DNA of 58,197 nt from Oscillospiraceae bacterium (GCA_017522015.1 JAFXAW010000041.1:1-58197), one strand, 5' to 3'. Positions 34,082 to 43,275 are shown, counted from the stretch's first letter. Translations and numbers: made by a program. Notes: generated from the sequence alone by a model not told the origin.

Positions 34082-35772
34082 ATAACAAGAAGCGATTTAC
34101 AACTTTGATTCTTGTCTTCGCCCTGCTCACGGCGCTCCTGCTGTCCGGCTGCGGCAGCGAAGACTCCGATTTGCCGCAGGATGAGACGCCTTCCGACCTT
34201 CTGCTCGGCGAACCGGTCACGGGCAAGCTGCCGGAGGGCGATCTGCTCACGATCAATTACGCGCCGGAGGAGAGCGTCAACCCCCTCTCCGGCACCGGAT
34301 CGACCAATGCGCTGCTCACAAATCTGATCTATGAAACGCCCTTTACCGTCGGCACGGATTACACCTTCGCGCCCACGCGTCTGATTAAGGAATTTGAGTT
34401 CTATGACGAGGGCAAAACCTGGTCCTTCACCGTCGACACGAGCGTGCAGTTCTCCGACGGGACTTACCTCTCGGCCTATGACGTGGCGTATTCTGTCCGC
34501 CGCGCCATGCAGAGCAGCCTCTACCGTTCACGACTGGACAACAACTCCATCGTTTATGGCGTATCCGCCATTTCGGATGAGGTCTTCATGATCTCGCTCC
34601 ACCAGGAAAATATGCTTTTCCCCGCGCTGCTGACGATTCCTGTCATCCGCAACGGCGACTATAACGTGCGCTGCCCGATCGGCACCGGCCTGTATAAGAT
34701 GGAGGGCGCAGAGCTTTGGAATGGTTTGCCCGAGGATGAGGACGACGCCGACGAAAACGAGGGAGATGGTGAAAGCGGCGAGGCGACCGAGCCGGAACCC
34801 GTGCAGCCGCGGCTCGTGCTCAATTCCCTGCATCCGTCCGCCGCGAGCGCCATGATCCCGGAGATCCGCCTGCGGGAAAGCGGCGGGATGGACAATATGG
34901 TCGCGGATTTTGAGGACGGATACATTGATCTGCTGGTCAACGACCCGACCGGTTTTTCCGCCATGGGCTTCGGCAGCGCCAATGAGGTGCGCAGCTACAT
35001 CAGCCCGTCCATGTACTATCTCGGCTTCAACATGGGGCATGACTTTGTCCTGACCGCGCAGTACCGTTATGCGATGAATTTCCTGATCGACCGCAAAACC
35101 ATCGTACAGAAGCTGATGTTCGGCAGCGGCGTGGAGGCTGTCTCCCCCGTCGTGCCGACGAGTCCTTACTGTGACCGCTCGATTGAAGACGTAATCCACT
35201 ATTCACCGGAGGCCGCCCTGACCGCGTTTGCAAACAGCGGCTGCGCGGATCACGACGACGACGGCAAGCTTGAATACATGGTCACCGGCATCCCGATGGA
35301 AATCCGCCTCAAATTCATCGTCAACGGCGAGAACAGCGTTAAGGTGTCGATCGCGCGCAGCATCGCCGAGGAACTGCGCAGCATCGGCATCACGGTGGAA
35401 TTGCACGAAATGCCTTGGAACGACTATGTCACCGCGCTTGAAGAGGGTGAATTTGATATCTATCTGGGCGAAGTGATGCTCACGGCGGACTTCAATCTGA
35501 GCGCGCTGCTGCGGGAGGACGATCCGCTCAACTACGGCGGCATCACGGATCCCGGCTATATTGCGCGCATCGACGAGTATCTGGCCGCGGACGATACGCA
35601 GCGCGCCGTTGCCTGCAGCAACATGTGCCAGTACATCGTTGCCAACTCCCCCATCATCCCCATCGCCTTTGAGGGGCGCGAACTGGTCACGCACCGCGGC
35701 GTGCTGACCGGCATTGAGCTTTCGCCCTACAACGTTTTCCTGAACATTCAGGACTGGAAGCTCAATAACTGA
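34078..35772 (+). CDS. Oligopeptide-type ABC substrate-binding lipoprotein
   Basis: 564 residues; signal peptide with lipobox S-G-C (Cys25). The rest is a family 5 solute-binding fold (DppA/OppA type): NPLSGTGSTNALLTNLIYE near the start and YRYAMNFLIDRKTIVQKL in the second lobe. An acidic, low-complexity insert (about 218-240, Glu/Asp-rich) interrupts the first lobe. It would bind peptides or similar ligands outside the cell. No permease or ATPase genes are next to it; instead it overlaps pgeF by 4 nt. Its transporter partner must be elsewhere, or it has a sensing role. Confidence 0.88.
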   Translation: MNNKKRFTTLILVFALLTALLLSGCGSEDSDLPQDETPSDLLLGEPVTGKLPEGDLLTINYAPEESVNPLSGTGSTNALLTNLIYETPFTVGTDYTFAPTRLIKEFEFYDEGKTWSFTVDTSVQFSDGTYLSAYDVAYSVRRAMQSSLYRSRLDNNSIVYGVSAISDEVFMISLHQENMLFPALLTIPVIRNGDYNVRCPIGTGLYKMEGAELWNGLPEDEDDADENEGDGESGEATEPEPVQPRLVLNSLHPSAASAMIPEIRLRESGGMDNMVADFEDGYIDLLVNDPTGFSAMGFGSANEVRSYISPSMYYLGFNMGHDFVLTAQYRYAMNFLIDRKTIVQKLMFGSGVEAVSPVVPTSPYCDRSIEDVIHYSPEAALTAFANSGCADHDDDGKLEYMVTGIPMEIRLKFIVNGENSVKVSIARSIAEELRSIGITVELHEMPWNDYVTALEEGEFDIYLGEVMLTADFNLSALLREDDPLNYGGITDPGYIARIDEYLAADDTQRAVACSNMCQYIVANSPIIPIAFEGRELVTHRGVLTGIELSPYNVFLNIQDWKLNN

Positions 35773-35806
35773 ACCGGCAAGAACAACGCAATGCCAAGGG
35801 ACCGAG

Positions 35807-36259
35807 GTGAGAGAATTGTTCCACAAGACGGGCGCTTTCCTTAGAAAGCTGTTTCTGAAATGCAAGCGATTCATTCTCTTTGCACTCGTCGGCGGAATCA
35901 ACACCGCCGTCGATTACGGTGTGTTCACGCTCGTTTCTCTGCTGCACGCGCCGTCATGGCTGGGCCAGGCCGCCGGCTACACCGCCGGCACAATCTGCAG
36001 CTTCCTGCTCAACCGGAAGATCACCTTCCGTGACGGGGAGGGCAAGCTCCTGCGGCAGGCCCTGGTCTTCGTGCTTGTGAATTTGGTCTCGCTCGGCGTT
36101 TCATCGGCGCTCATCGCGCTTTTGACGAACACGCTTGGCATCAATCGGTATATCGCAAAGATTTTTGTTACGGTTTTGACCATGCTCATGAATTATTTTG
36201 GATACAAATTGCTGGTATTTAAGATTAAAGAGAAAAGAGAGGACGAGCAGGATGAATGA
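35807..36259 (+). CDS. GtrA family membrane protein
   Basis: 150 residues with four membrane helices and the GtrA marks FALVGGINTAVDYGVF (about 26-41) and CSFLLNRKITF (about 64-74). GtrA-like proteins are thought to help move undecaprenyl-linked sugars across the membrane. The GTG at 35807 follows AAGGG; a TTG three codons on is an alternative start. It overlaps cdd by 8 nt. Confidence 0.85.
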   Translation: MRELFHKTGAFLRKLFLKCKRFILFALVGGINTAVDYGVFTLVSLLHAPSWLGQAAGYTAGTICSFLLNRKITFRDGEGKLLRQALVFVLVNLVSLGVSSALIALLTNTLGINRYIAKIFVTVLTMLMNYFGYKLLVFKIKEKREDEQDE

Positions 36260-36632
36260 CAGAGAGCTTCTGAATCTGGCGAGGGAAGCGGCCGAAAACG
36301 CCTATGTTCCCTATTCCAAGTTCCCGGTCGGCGCAGCAATCGAATGCGAGGACGGGACGGTATTCACCGGCTGCAATGTGGAGAATGCAGCGCTCGGCAG
36401 CACGATCTGTGCGGAACGCACTGCCGCCTGCAAGGCGGTCAGCGAGGGTTACCGCCAGTTCAAGCGCATCGCCGTTTACGGCGAGGGTGAGAATTACTGC
36501 ATGCCCTGTGGCGCATGCAGGCAGTTCCTTTGGGAATTCTCGCCGGACATGGAGGTGCTTTGCTCCAAAGCGGGCGGCCGCTATGTGAGCTATAAGCTCC
36601 GTCAGCTTCTGCCCCACGCCTTTACCCTGTAA
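36252..36632 (+). CDS. cdd: Cytidine deaminase
   Basis: 126 residues, homotetrameric type. Zinc motif C-A-E (in TICAERTA) and P-C-G-A-C-R-Q are both present, with NVENAALGST before the first. It deaminates cytidine and deoxycytidine in pyrimidine salvage. The ATG at 36252 starts the conserved NDRELLNLA region and overlaps the GtrA gene by 8 nt. Confidence 0.97.
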   Translation: MNDRELLNLAREAAENAYVPYSKFPVGAAIECEDGTVFTGCNVENAALGSTICAERTAACKAVSEGYRQFKRIAVYGEGENYCMPCGACRQFLWEFSPDMEVLCSKAGGRYVSYKLRQLLPHAFTL

Positions 36633-36679
36633 CCTGTTAAATATAGATTGCAAATAACAAGACAGAAAGGATATACATT

Positions 36680-38017
36680 ATGATGAAAAAGTTTCGCAGG
36701 CGCTTCTTTTCGGCACTGCTTGCGCTGTGTCTCCTCTGCGCGCTTCTGCCGCCCTCAGGCGCGCTGAACACGGATGACGCCAAGTTCCCGGACGTAAAAT
36801 CCAGCGACTGGTTCTATGAGGACCTCAACCGCATGTACAAGCTCGGCATCGTGCACGGCCACAACGATGGCTACTTCCGGCCGGATGATCCGATCACGCG
36901 CGGACAGTTCATCACGCTGCTCGGCATTTACGAGGGCATGTTTACCCTCACCCCGAGCAAGGGCATCCATTGGGCAGAGGTTTACTGGAACACCCTCAAC
37001 GAAGCCCGTGTGCTGGAAAAGGCAAGCTCGACCGTCGGCACTTACGGACAGCTTATGGAGCCTGTCTTCCCGCTGACCTTTGAATCGCTGGAAAAGCCGA
37101 TCACGCGTAAGGAAATGAGCCTGCTCATCAGCAACATGCTCTACAACGTGTTCTGCAAGGACATGGTCAAGGTTAATGACATCAAGAGCATGATCGCGGA
37201 CTACAACTCCATCGACGCGAGCTATCTTGACGCAATCGAGCAGGCTTACGGCCAGGGCATTATTGCCGGCTATCCGGACGGCAACTTCAAGGCCGAAGGA
37301 ATCCTCACCCGCGCCGAGGGCATCTCGGTCGTCGCCCGATTGTTCTTTGCCGACCGGCGCGTCGAGGTCGAGGATGCAGAGTCCATCGCGCCGACGCCCG
37401 ACACGAGCAATTTCCAGTCTTTCGCGTTCAAGTATCGCACGATGTCGGAGCAGGAGCGCCGCCTTGCCCTCTTCGGCAACGTAAACAAGACCTATTTCAC
37501 CTCCAGCGCCGACGCTGCAAATTACATGACCACGGTAACCGTTCCGATCTGGTCCCTGAACACCACCACCGGCGTAAAGAGCCCCGCGCAGATCAACATC
37601 CAGGTGCACAAGCTGGTGGCGGAGGAGGTCAAGCTGATCTTCCAGGAGATCTACAACGATCCCGAGCGCTTCCCGATGAACCAGGGTGTCGGCGGTGCGC
37701 GATTCACCGACACGATGCGCCACGCCTGGGGCTGCGCCATCGACATCAATCCCGTATACAACTGCGAGTGCAACACGCTTTACGGCTACCTGCAGGTCAC
37801 CTGCGGCTCCGGATGGTGGCCTCTGGGCACCGAGCGGACGCTCTATGCCGGCAATCTCACCACCTCGAGTCCCTTCTCCATCGGCCGGAATCCCGGCGAC
37901 TACGGTTACAGCGTGGTGCGGGCCTTTGCCAAGTACGGCTGGGGCTGGGGCGGCAACTGGACCAGCGGCACCCGTTACGACTTCATGCACTTCTCCATCC
38001 TGCCCTCCGGCGGTTAA
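36680..38017 (+). CDS. SLH-anchored M15-type cell-wall peptidase
   Basis: 445 residues with a signal peptide (about 1-28). S-layer homology repeats follow: clear ones at about 34-80 (FPDVKSSDWFYEDLN) and 180-225 (GIIAGYPDGNFKAEG), with a degenerate one between. The C-terminal part is a peptidase M15 (VanY-like) domain with H-A-W-G-C-A-I-D-I-N-P (about 347-357) and the closing D-F-M-H-F, giving the zinc His/Asp/His set. It is probably held on the wall by the SLH repeats and trims stem peptides. Alone on its transcript; a hairpin at 38041-38068 follows. Confidence 0.9.
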   Translation: MMKKFRRRFFSALLALCLLCALLPPSGALNTDDAKFPDVKSSDWFYEDLNRMYKLGIVHGHNDGYFRPDDPITRGQFITLLGIYEGMFTLTPSKGIHWAEVYWNTLNEARVLEKASSTVGTYGQLMEPVFPLTFESLEKPITRKEMSLLISNMLYNVFCKDMVKVNDIKSMIADYNSIDASYLDAIEQAYGQGIIAGYPDGNFKAEGILTRAEGISVVARLFFADRRVEVEDAESIAPTPDTSNFQSFAFKYRTMSEQERRLALFGNVNKTYFTSSADAANYMTTVTVPIWSLNTTTGVKSPAQINIQVHKLVAEEVKLIFQEIYNDPERFPMNQGVGGARFTDTMRHAWGCAIDINPVYNCECNTLYGYLQVTCGSGWWPLGTERTLYAGNLTTSSPFSIGRNPGDYGYSVVRAFAKYGWGWGGNWTSGTRYDFMHFSILPSGG

Positions 38018-38040
38018 TGCCAAAGGGGCAAGGGATCAAC

Positions 38041-38068
38041 GGCTGCCGCTCCCAAGGAAGCGGCAGCC
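38041..38068 (+). terminator. Hairpin after the SLH-peptidase gene
   Basis: GGCTGCCGCT pairs with AGCGGCAGCC over a short loop; few T residues follow, so it may rely on a factor or mainly protect the 3' end. Confidence 0.55.
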
Positions 38069-38098
38069 GGAATCCGATTCCCTGCTCTATCCCAATGC

Positions 38099-38127
38099 TT
38101 GACATTTCCCGCGCACAGTGGTATATT
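38099..38127 (+). promoter_or_regulatory. Promoter of thrS
   Basis: TTGACA (38099-38104, consensus), 17-nt spacer, TATATT (38122-38127). Transcription runs into a T-box leader. Confidence 0.85.
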
Positions 38128-38133
38128 GCCTAC

Positions 38134-38356
38134 GTTAAATCGGTTATGACGGAGAAGAAACCGTTTCGCCGCGGACAGAGAGGGGCGCATTCTGCTGCAA
38201 GCGTCCTGCGCAGGCGTTCGGCCGTACCGCTCCCGAACCGCCCGGGAAATAACCGGGACGGGATTCGCCCGTTACAGCGTGCTGCGAGTGAAACGCAGGG
38301 TGGAACCGTGCTTTTGGCAATTCAAGCACCCCTGGGAAACCGGGGGTGCTTTTTGT
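38134..38356 (+). promoter_or_regulatory. T-box leader for thrS
   Basis: The T-box core AGGGTGGAACCGTG lies at 38298-38311. Stem I elements precede it (GGAGA near 38151, CAGAGAGG near 38175, a CTGC apical stretch near 38190), and ACC at 38226-38228 sits where the specifier codon is expected, reading threonine. The terminator is an AGCACCCC / GGGGTGCT stem (38326-38351) with five T. Uncharged tRNA-Thr would pair with ACC and the T-box bulge and let transcription reach thrS. Confidence 0.88.
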
Positions 38357-38421
38357 ATATTCCCGCGAAAAATACGCAAAACAAGCACAAGTGCATTGCA
38401 ATAGAAGAGAGGACGACGACC

Positions 38422-40170
38422 ATGAACGAAAATCAATACAGCTTTGAAAACCCCGACTACCGCCACAGTTATTGGCACACCTGCAGCCACATCATGGCGC
38501 AGGCCGTCAAGCGTCTTTGGCCGGAAGTGCAGCTGACCATCGGCCCCGCCATCGCTGAGGGCTGGTATTATGACATTTTTGCCCCCTTTGCCTTCACGCC
38601 GGAGGATCTGGAGAAGATCGAGGCGGAAATGCGCAAGATCTGCAAGGAAAAGCTCAAGCTGGAGCGCTTTGAGCTGCCCCGCGCCGAGGCGCTGGAGCTG
38701 ATGAAGGACAATCCCTTCAAGGTCGAGCTTATTAACGAGCTGCCCGAGGACGAGGTCATCAGCTTCTACCGTCAGGGCGAGTTCACCGACCTCTGCGCCG
38801 GCCCGCATCTGGACTCCACCGGCCGCGTGAAGGGCAACGCCCTCAAGCTCACGGCCTGCAACGCCTCCTATTGGCGCGGTGACAGCAGCCGCGAGTCTCT
38901 GCAGCGCATCTACGGCATCGCCTTCCCGAAGAAGGAAGAGCTGGACGCTTATCTCACGCGCATTGAGGAGGCCAAGAAGCGTGACCATCGCCGTCTCGGC
39001 AAGGAGCTCGGGCTCTATCTGCTGATGGATGAGGGCCCCGGCTTCCCCTTCTTCCTGCCCAAGGGCATGGTGCTTCGCAACACACTCATCGACTACTGGC
39101 GCACGGTGCATAAGAAGTATGGCTATGTCGAGATCTCCACGCCGATGATCCTCAACCGCAGCCTTTGGGAGCGCAGCGGCCACTGGGATCACTACAAGGC
39201 CAACATGTATTCCACCGTCATCGACGAGACCGACTTTGCCATCAAGCCCATGAACTGCCCGGGCGGTATGCTGGTTTACGCCAGCGAGCCGCATTCCTAT
39301 AAGGAGCTGCCCCTGCGCGTGGGCGAGCTGGGGCTGGTGCACCGGCACGAGCTCTCCGGCGCGCTGCATGGCCTGTTCCGCGTGCGCTGCTTCACGCAGG
39401 ACGATGCCCACGTTTTCATGACGCGGGATCAGATGCGCGAGGTCATTCAGGAGACGGTTCGTCTGTTTGACGAGGTCTATTCGGTCTTTGGCCTGTCCTA
39501 TGAAATTGAACTCTCCACCATGCCGGAGGATCACATCGGCACCGTGGAGGAATGGGAACACAATCAGAACATCCTCAAGGATGCCATCACCGCCATGGGC
39601 AAGAGCTACGTCGTCAACGAGGGCGACGGTGCTTTCTACGGCCCGAAGCTCGACTTCCACATTGCCGACTCCCTGGGGCGCACCTGGCAGTGCGGCACCA
39701 TCCAGCTTGACAGCCAGCTTCCCGAGCGTTTTGAGCTTGAATACGTCGGCGAGGACGGCGCCAAGCACCGCCCCGTGATGATCCACCGCGTCGTGCTCGG
39801 CTCCATCGAGCGCTTCATCGGCGTCATCACCGAGCATTTTGCCGGCGCGTTCCCGACCTGGCTCTCCCCTGTGCAGGTCAAGCTGCTCACGGTGACCGAC
39901 CGCGCGGATGACTACGCCGCTTCCATTGCAAAGCAGCTCGACGAGGCGGGCTTTCGCGTGGAGATCGACGGCCGCAACGAGAAGATCGGCAAGAAAATCC
40001 GCGAGGCGACGTTGGAGAAGGTTCCCTTCATGCTGGTGCTCGGCGACCGCGATGTGGAGAATCAGACCGTTTCCGTCCGCCGTCGCTCCGGCGAGGATCT
40101 GGGCGCAATGCCTGTTGCGGACTTCGCTTCTCTGCTGCGCGAGGAAGTCGCAAGCAAGGAAATTCACTAA
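38422..40170 (+). CDS. thrS: Threonyl-tRNA synthetase lacking the TGS domain
   Basis: 582 residues against about 640 usual. The ATG at 38422 (after AGAGAGG) is followed almost at once by the editing domain (H-T-C-S-H at 19-23, TDLCAGPHL near 125), so the N-terminal TGS ubiquitin-like domain is absent. The class II core has the motif 2 RHELSGALHGLFRVRCFTQDDAHVF region and motif 3 HRVVLGSIERF; the anticodon domain ends the protein. Controlled by the T-box just upstream. Confidence 0.96.
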   Translation: MNENQYSFENPDYRHSYWHTCSHIMAQAVKRLWPEVQLTIGPAIAEGWYYDIFAPFAFTPEDLEKIEAEMRKICKEKLKLERFELPRAEALELMKDNPFKVELINELPEDEVISFYRQGEFTDLCAGPHLDSTGRVKGNALKLTACNASYWRGDSSRESLQRIYGIAFPKKEELDAYLTRIEEAKKRDHRRLGKELGLYLLMDEGPGFPFFLPKGMVLRNTLIDYWRTVHKKYGYVEISTPMILNRSLWERSGHWDHYKANMYSTVIDETDFAIKPMNCPGGMLVYASEPHSYKELPLRVGELGLVHRHELSGALHGLFRVRCFTQDDAHVFMTRDQMREVIQETVRLFDEVYSVFGLSYEIELSTMPEDHIGTVEEWEHNQNILKDAITAMGKSYVVNEGDGAFYGPKLDFHIADSLGRTWQCGTIQLDSQLPERFELEYVGEDGAKHRPVMIHRVVLGSIERFIGVITEHFAGAFPTWLSPVQVKLLTVTDRADDYAASIAKQLDEAGFRVEIDGRNEKIGKKIREATLEKVPFMLVLGDRDVENQTVSVRRRSGEDLGAMPVADFASLLREEVASKEIH

Positions 40171-40179
40171 AAAAGACGC

Positions 40180-40216
40180 ATCAGGGCGGGAAACAAAGCT
40201 CCCGCCCTGATTTTTT
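40180..40216 (+). terminator. Terminator of thrS
   Basis: 11-bp stem (40180-40190 with 40201-40211), loop of 10 nt, six T. It ends only 20 nt before the next ATG, so that gene may have its promoter inside or depend on read-through. Confidence 0.9.
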
Positions 40217-40234
40217 CAAAGGAGTACCATCGCC

Positions 40235-41701
40235 ATGCGTGACAAGGCAAGCCGGATTCTTCTCTGCGCCATACTGCTCATCGGGCTGCTTGCAGCTCTG
40301 GTTCTGTGCGCTTTCCGGTCAGTTCTGGAACTGAAAAACAACCGTGTCAGCGTGCTGATGACGGCAGAGGCCGCCACGATGCTCGACGCGCTCCCGGAAC
40401 AGGTGCAGCTTTTTGACGGCGCGCTGCTTTGGGAGGGCAGCGTACTGCTCGTGGAGGACAAAAACCAGTACAGCTACGTTCCGGACGAATCTATCAACGC
40501 GCTGGTTGAACAGTCTGCCCTCGGCGCCGGGAAAAACAGTTTGCCCTGCGTGCGCTGCTTCCACCTGACGGAAGAATACGCAGCGCGCTACAACACGCTC
40601 GGCTATCCCGGCGCGGAGGAAATTGAAAACATGCTCTACCGCGCGGTGACCGACCGCAACATCCGCGTGATCTGGCTCGAGCCAATGGTGGACGCGCAGA
40701 GCGGTCAAACCGTCACAAACGGGGAGATTTATGCGGAAATGCTCGAATCGCTCTCCGCACGCATCGCCCGTCACGGGCTGGTGCTGGATGCGCGCGCTTC
40801 CCTTTTCCCCGCCTATGAACCGAACACGCTGCTGCTTCTTCTGACCGCCTTCGGCGCGGTTGCCGCGGGCGTTCTGCTGCTTCGCGCAGCCTTCTCCCTG
40901 CCCGAAAAGTGGATCATTCCGCTGCTCGTCATCGGCTGTGCAGCGAGCGGCGCGGCGCTCCTGCTGGTGTGGGAAACGGCGATCCTGCTTTTGTCCTTTG
41001 CATCGAGCGTCATCTTTCCATGTCTGGCCTTCCGCTATGCGGAAAAGCGCATGGAAGCGGCGCAAAGCGGCACGCTTGGGAAAGCGCTTTGCGCGTGCGC
41101 GGGCGCGCTGTGCGCAAGCTTTCTCATCGCGCTTGCAGGCGGCTTTTTCGTAGGCGCTGCGCAGTCCTCAACGGAATGGCTGCTCGCCGTGCGCAACTTC
41201 CGGGGCGTGAAGCTGGCCTCCATCCTGCCGCTGCTCTTTGCGGCTTATCTTGTGCTGCGCAGGCTCTGCACCCCGCGCGAGCTCTGGCGCGGCAAGCGCT
41301 ATATTCTGATCTTCGCCCTTGTCATCGTTGCGGCGGCGGCAGCGGTTTTCCTGCTGCGCACCGGAGACGGGATGCTCTCCGTGTCCACGCTGGAGCAGCG
41401 CATGCGAAACGCGCTGGAAAGGCAGCTGCTCGTGCGGCCGCGGAGCAAGGAATTCCTTGCGGCATGGCCCTGTTTCGGCCTGGCCTTTGCCCTGTGTGCA
41501 CGCGGCGCGCGGCGCTGGGCCTGCCCTTTCGCAATTCTTTCGACAATCGGCTTTTCCTCTGTCGTCAACACCTTCTGCCACAGCCGCGCACCGATCTGGC
41601 TTTCCACGCTGCGCGGGATTTACGGTCTGCTGCCCGGACTGGCGCTCGCGCTCGTGCTTGCGGCGCTCTTTCACAAGGCGCAGGCACATGAAAATCGCTG
41701 A
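40235..41701 (+). CDS. Polytopic membrane protein, DUF5693-like
   Basis: 488 residues: one N-terminal membrane segment (about 8-27), an extracellular domain of about 170 residues (RVSVLMTAEAATML, ALLWEGSV) and then about eight membrane helices (from 190 on). It resembles the DUF5693 family of Clostridia; function unknown. The high GC third positions match the resident genes, and it sits between thrS and sleB, a gene active in spores. AAAGGAG lies 11 nt before the ATG. Confidence 0.65.
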   Translation: MRDKASRILLCAILLIGLLAALVLCAFRSVLELKNNRVSVLMTAEAATMLDALPEQVQLFDGALLWEGSVLLVEDKNQYSYVPDESINALVEQSALGAGKNSLPCVRCFHLTEEYAARYNTLGYPGAEEIENMLYRAVTDRNIRVIWLEPMVDAQSGQTVTNGEIYAEMLESLSARIARHGLVLDARASLFPAYEPNTLLLLLTAFGAVAAGVLLLRAAFSLPEKWIIPLLVIGCAASGAALLLVWETAILLLSFASSVIFPCLAFRYAEKRMEAAQSGTLGKALCACAGALCASFLIALAGGFFVGAAQSSTEWLLAVRNFRGVKLASILPLLFAAYLVLRRLCTPRELWRGKRYILIFALVIVAAAAAVFLLRTGDGMLSVSTLEQRMRNALERQLLVRPRSKEFLAAWPCFGLAFALCARGARRWACPFAILSTIGFSSVVNTFCHSRAPIWLSTLRGIYGLLPGLALALVLAALFHKAQAHENR

Positions 41702-41834
41702 CAAAGCGACAAACGAATATTTCCGCACATCTCTCCGTAGACTATAGGCTAAGCGAAGCAATCCGAATCGTTTCGGATTGTATCCGGGCCGAGTACATTT
41801 CTCGGCAGCTACAGTCTGCGGGGAGGTTATTTTT

Positions 41835-42500
41835 ATGCGCAGCAGAAAAAAATTGATCCTGGCGCTCGTGGTGATCTTCACCGTGAACATCGCGCTGATC
41901 GCGCTCATCCAGAATGCGGATGCCATATCCTACAGGCGCGGCAGCTCCGGCAACGTGGTCAGCCAGATCCAGACCAAGCTCAAAAACTGGGGCTACTACA
42001 AATACAACGTGGACGGCATATACGGCAGCCGCACGGAAAAGGCGGTTAAGTCCTTTCAGTCCCGCAACGGGCTGACCGCGGACGGCATCGCCGGCCCTGC
42101 AACGCTCGCCGCGCTCGGCATTCAGTCCAACGAGGCGGCGCAGAGCGTGTCGGGCGACGTCAATCTGCTCGCCCGCCTGATCTCCGCAGAGGCCAGAGGC
42201 GAGCCTTACAACGGGCAGGTCGCGGTCGGCGCCGTCGTGCTCAACCGCATGAAGCACCCGTCCTTTCCCAACACCATGTCGGGCGTAATCTACCAGTCCG
42301 GCGCCTTCACCTGCATCACCGACGGGCAATTCAACCAGCCGGTCGCAGAGAGCGCCTATCGCGCAGCGCGCGACGCGCTCGCCGGCGTGGATCCCTCCGG
42401 CGGCGCGATCTATTACTTCAATCCCGCCACCGCCACAAGCAAGTGGATCTGGTCGAGACCGCTGATCGTGGTGATCGGCAAACACCGCTTCTGTGCATAG
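41835..42500 (+). CDS. sleB: Spore cortex-lytic enzyme SleB-like
   Basis: 221 residues. Signal/membrane segment (about 8-26), peptidoglycan-binding domain (about 33-95; RGSSGNVVSQIQTKL and AVKSFQSRNGLTADGIAG), then the SleB transglycosylase domain (about 108-221) with LISAEARGEPYNGQVAVGAVVLN-type sequence, whose Glu is catalytic. It breaks down spore cortex at germination, so the organism is, or descends from, a spore former. The ATG at 41835 follows GGGAGG. The leader (41702-41834) holds two small hairpins. Confidence 0.92.
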   Translation: MRSRKKLILALVVIFTVNIALIALIQNADAISYRRGSSGNVVSQIQTKLKNWGYYKYNVDGIYGSRTEKAVKSFQSRNGLTADGIAGPATLAALGIQSNEAAQSVSGDVNLLARLISAEARGEPYNGQVAVGAVVLNRMKHPSFPNTMSGVIYQSGAFTCITDGQFNQPVAESAYRAARDALAGVDPSGGAIYYFNPATATSKWIWSRPLIVVIGKHRFCA

Positions 42501-42601
42501 CGTCACCCGGCGAATCCGCTTTTCCGGATTTCGCGGGAGAGGCTCCGCGCTCCCTCCGCCCCCTTTGGCGGCGAGCGCGGACGGGATTCATGCGCAGTCC
42601 G

Positions 42602-42632
42602 AACCGGCAGCGAATGCTGCCGGTTTTTCTTT
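42602..42632 (+). terminator. Terminator of sleB
   Basis: AACCGGCAG (42602-42610) pairs with CTGCCGGTT (42617-42625), followed by a T-rich run. Confidence 0.85.
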
Positions 42633-42658
42633 TATGGAGAGAAAAACCGGATTGTGTA

Positions 42659-42687
42659 TTGCAAATTCCGGCCCTCTTTGCTATATT
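42659..42687 (+). promoter_or_regulatory. Promoter of the zinc-ribbon membrane gene
   Basis: TTGCAA (42659-42664), 17-nt spacer, TATATT (42682-42687), 40 nt before the ATG. Confidence 0.75.
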
Positions 42688-42727
42688 GGAACTTGTTGGA
42701 TACACTTATGATTTGGAGGTTGTTCCT

Positions 42728-43156
42728 ATGGCTTTTTGTACACAATGCGGCGCTGAAATGGCTCCTGACGCGCGCTTCTGCCCCACCTGCGGCACTTCGA
42801 TTGACGGTGCGGTCCCCGCTCCGCAGCCGGTCGCCAAACCGAAGAAGGTTCTCGATCCGGATGCCGCCGATAACCGTTTCCTGTGCATCCTGGCCTATTT
42901 CGGCCTGTTCATGCTGATTCCGCTGGTTGCGCAGCCGAACTCCGCTTACTGCCGCTACCACTGCAATCAGGGCATCGTGCTGCTCCTGCTGACCATCGCA
43001 TGCACTGTCCTCGCGATTATCCCCTTCCTCGGCTGGTTCTGCGCCGCCGTCGGCTACATCTTCACTTTCGTTTGCATGATCATCGGCATCATCAACACCT
43101 GCTGCGGCAAGATGAAGGGCGTTCCGCTCATCGGCAAGCTCACCATTCTCCACTGA
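42728..43156 (+). CDS. Zinc-ribbon membrane protein
   Basis: 142 residues. An N-terminal zinc ribbon C-T-Q-C ... C-P-T-C (residues 4-22) is linked by a proline-rich stretch to a membrane domain with about three helices and several cysteines (YCRYHCNQG). Similar small proteins are common in Clostridia; the role is not known. GGAGG lies 10 nt before the ATG. Own promoter and terminator. Confidence 0.8.
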   Translation: MAFCTQCGAEMAPDARFCPTCGTSIDGAVPAPQPVAKPKKVLDPDAADNRFLCILAYFGLFMLIPLVAQPNSAYCRYHCNQGIVLLLLTIACTVLAIIPFLGWFCAAVGYIFTFVCMIIGIINTCCGKMKGVPLIGKLTILH

Positions 43157-43228
43157 TGTTTTTCCCCGCTTCGCCGGGGTCGCTGAAATGCCTTGCAGCG
43201 TTTACGTTTGCAGGCACAAATAAGTTTT

Positions 43229-43275
43229 AAGCGTTTTCCCCGACGTACACAAACCGTCGGGGAAAACGCTTTTTC
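43229..43275. terminator. Terminator after the zinc-ribbon gene
   Basis: 16-bp stem (43229-43244 with 43256-43271) and a T run after it; symmetric enough to work both ways. Confidence 0.9.
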
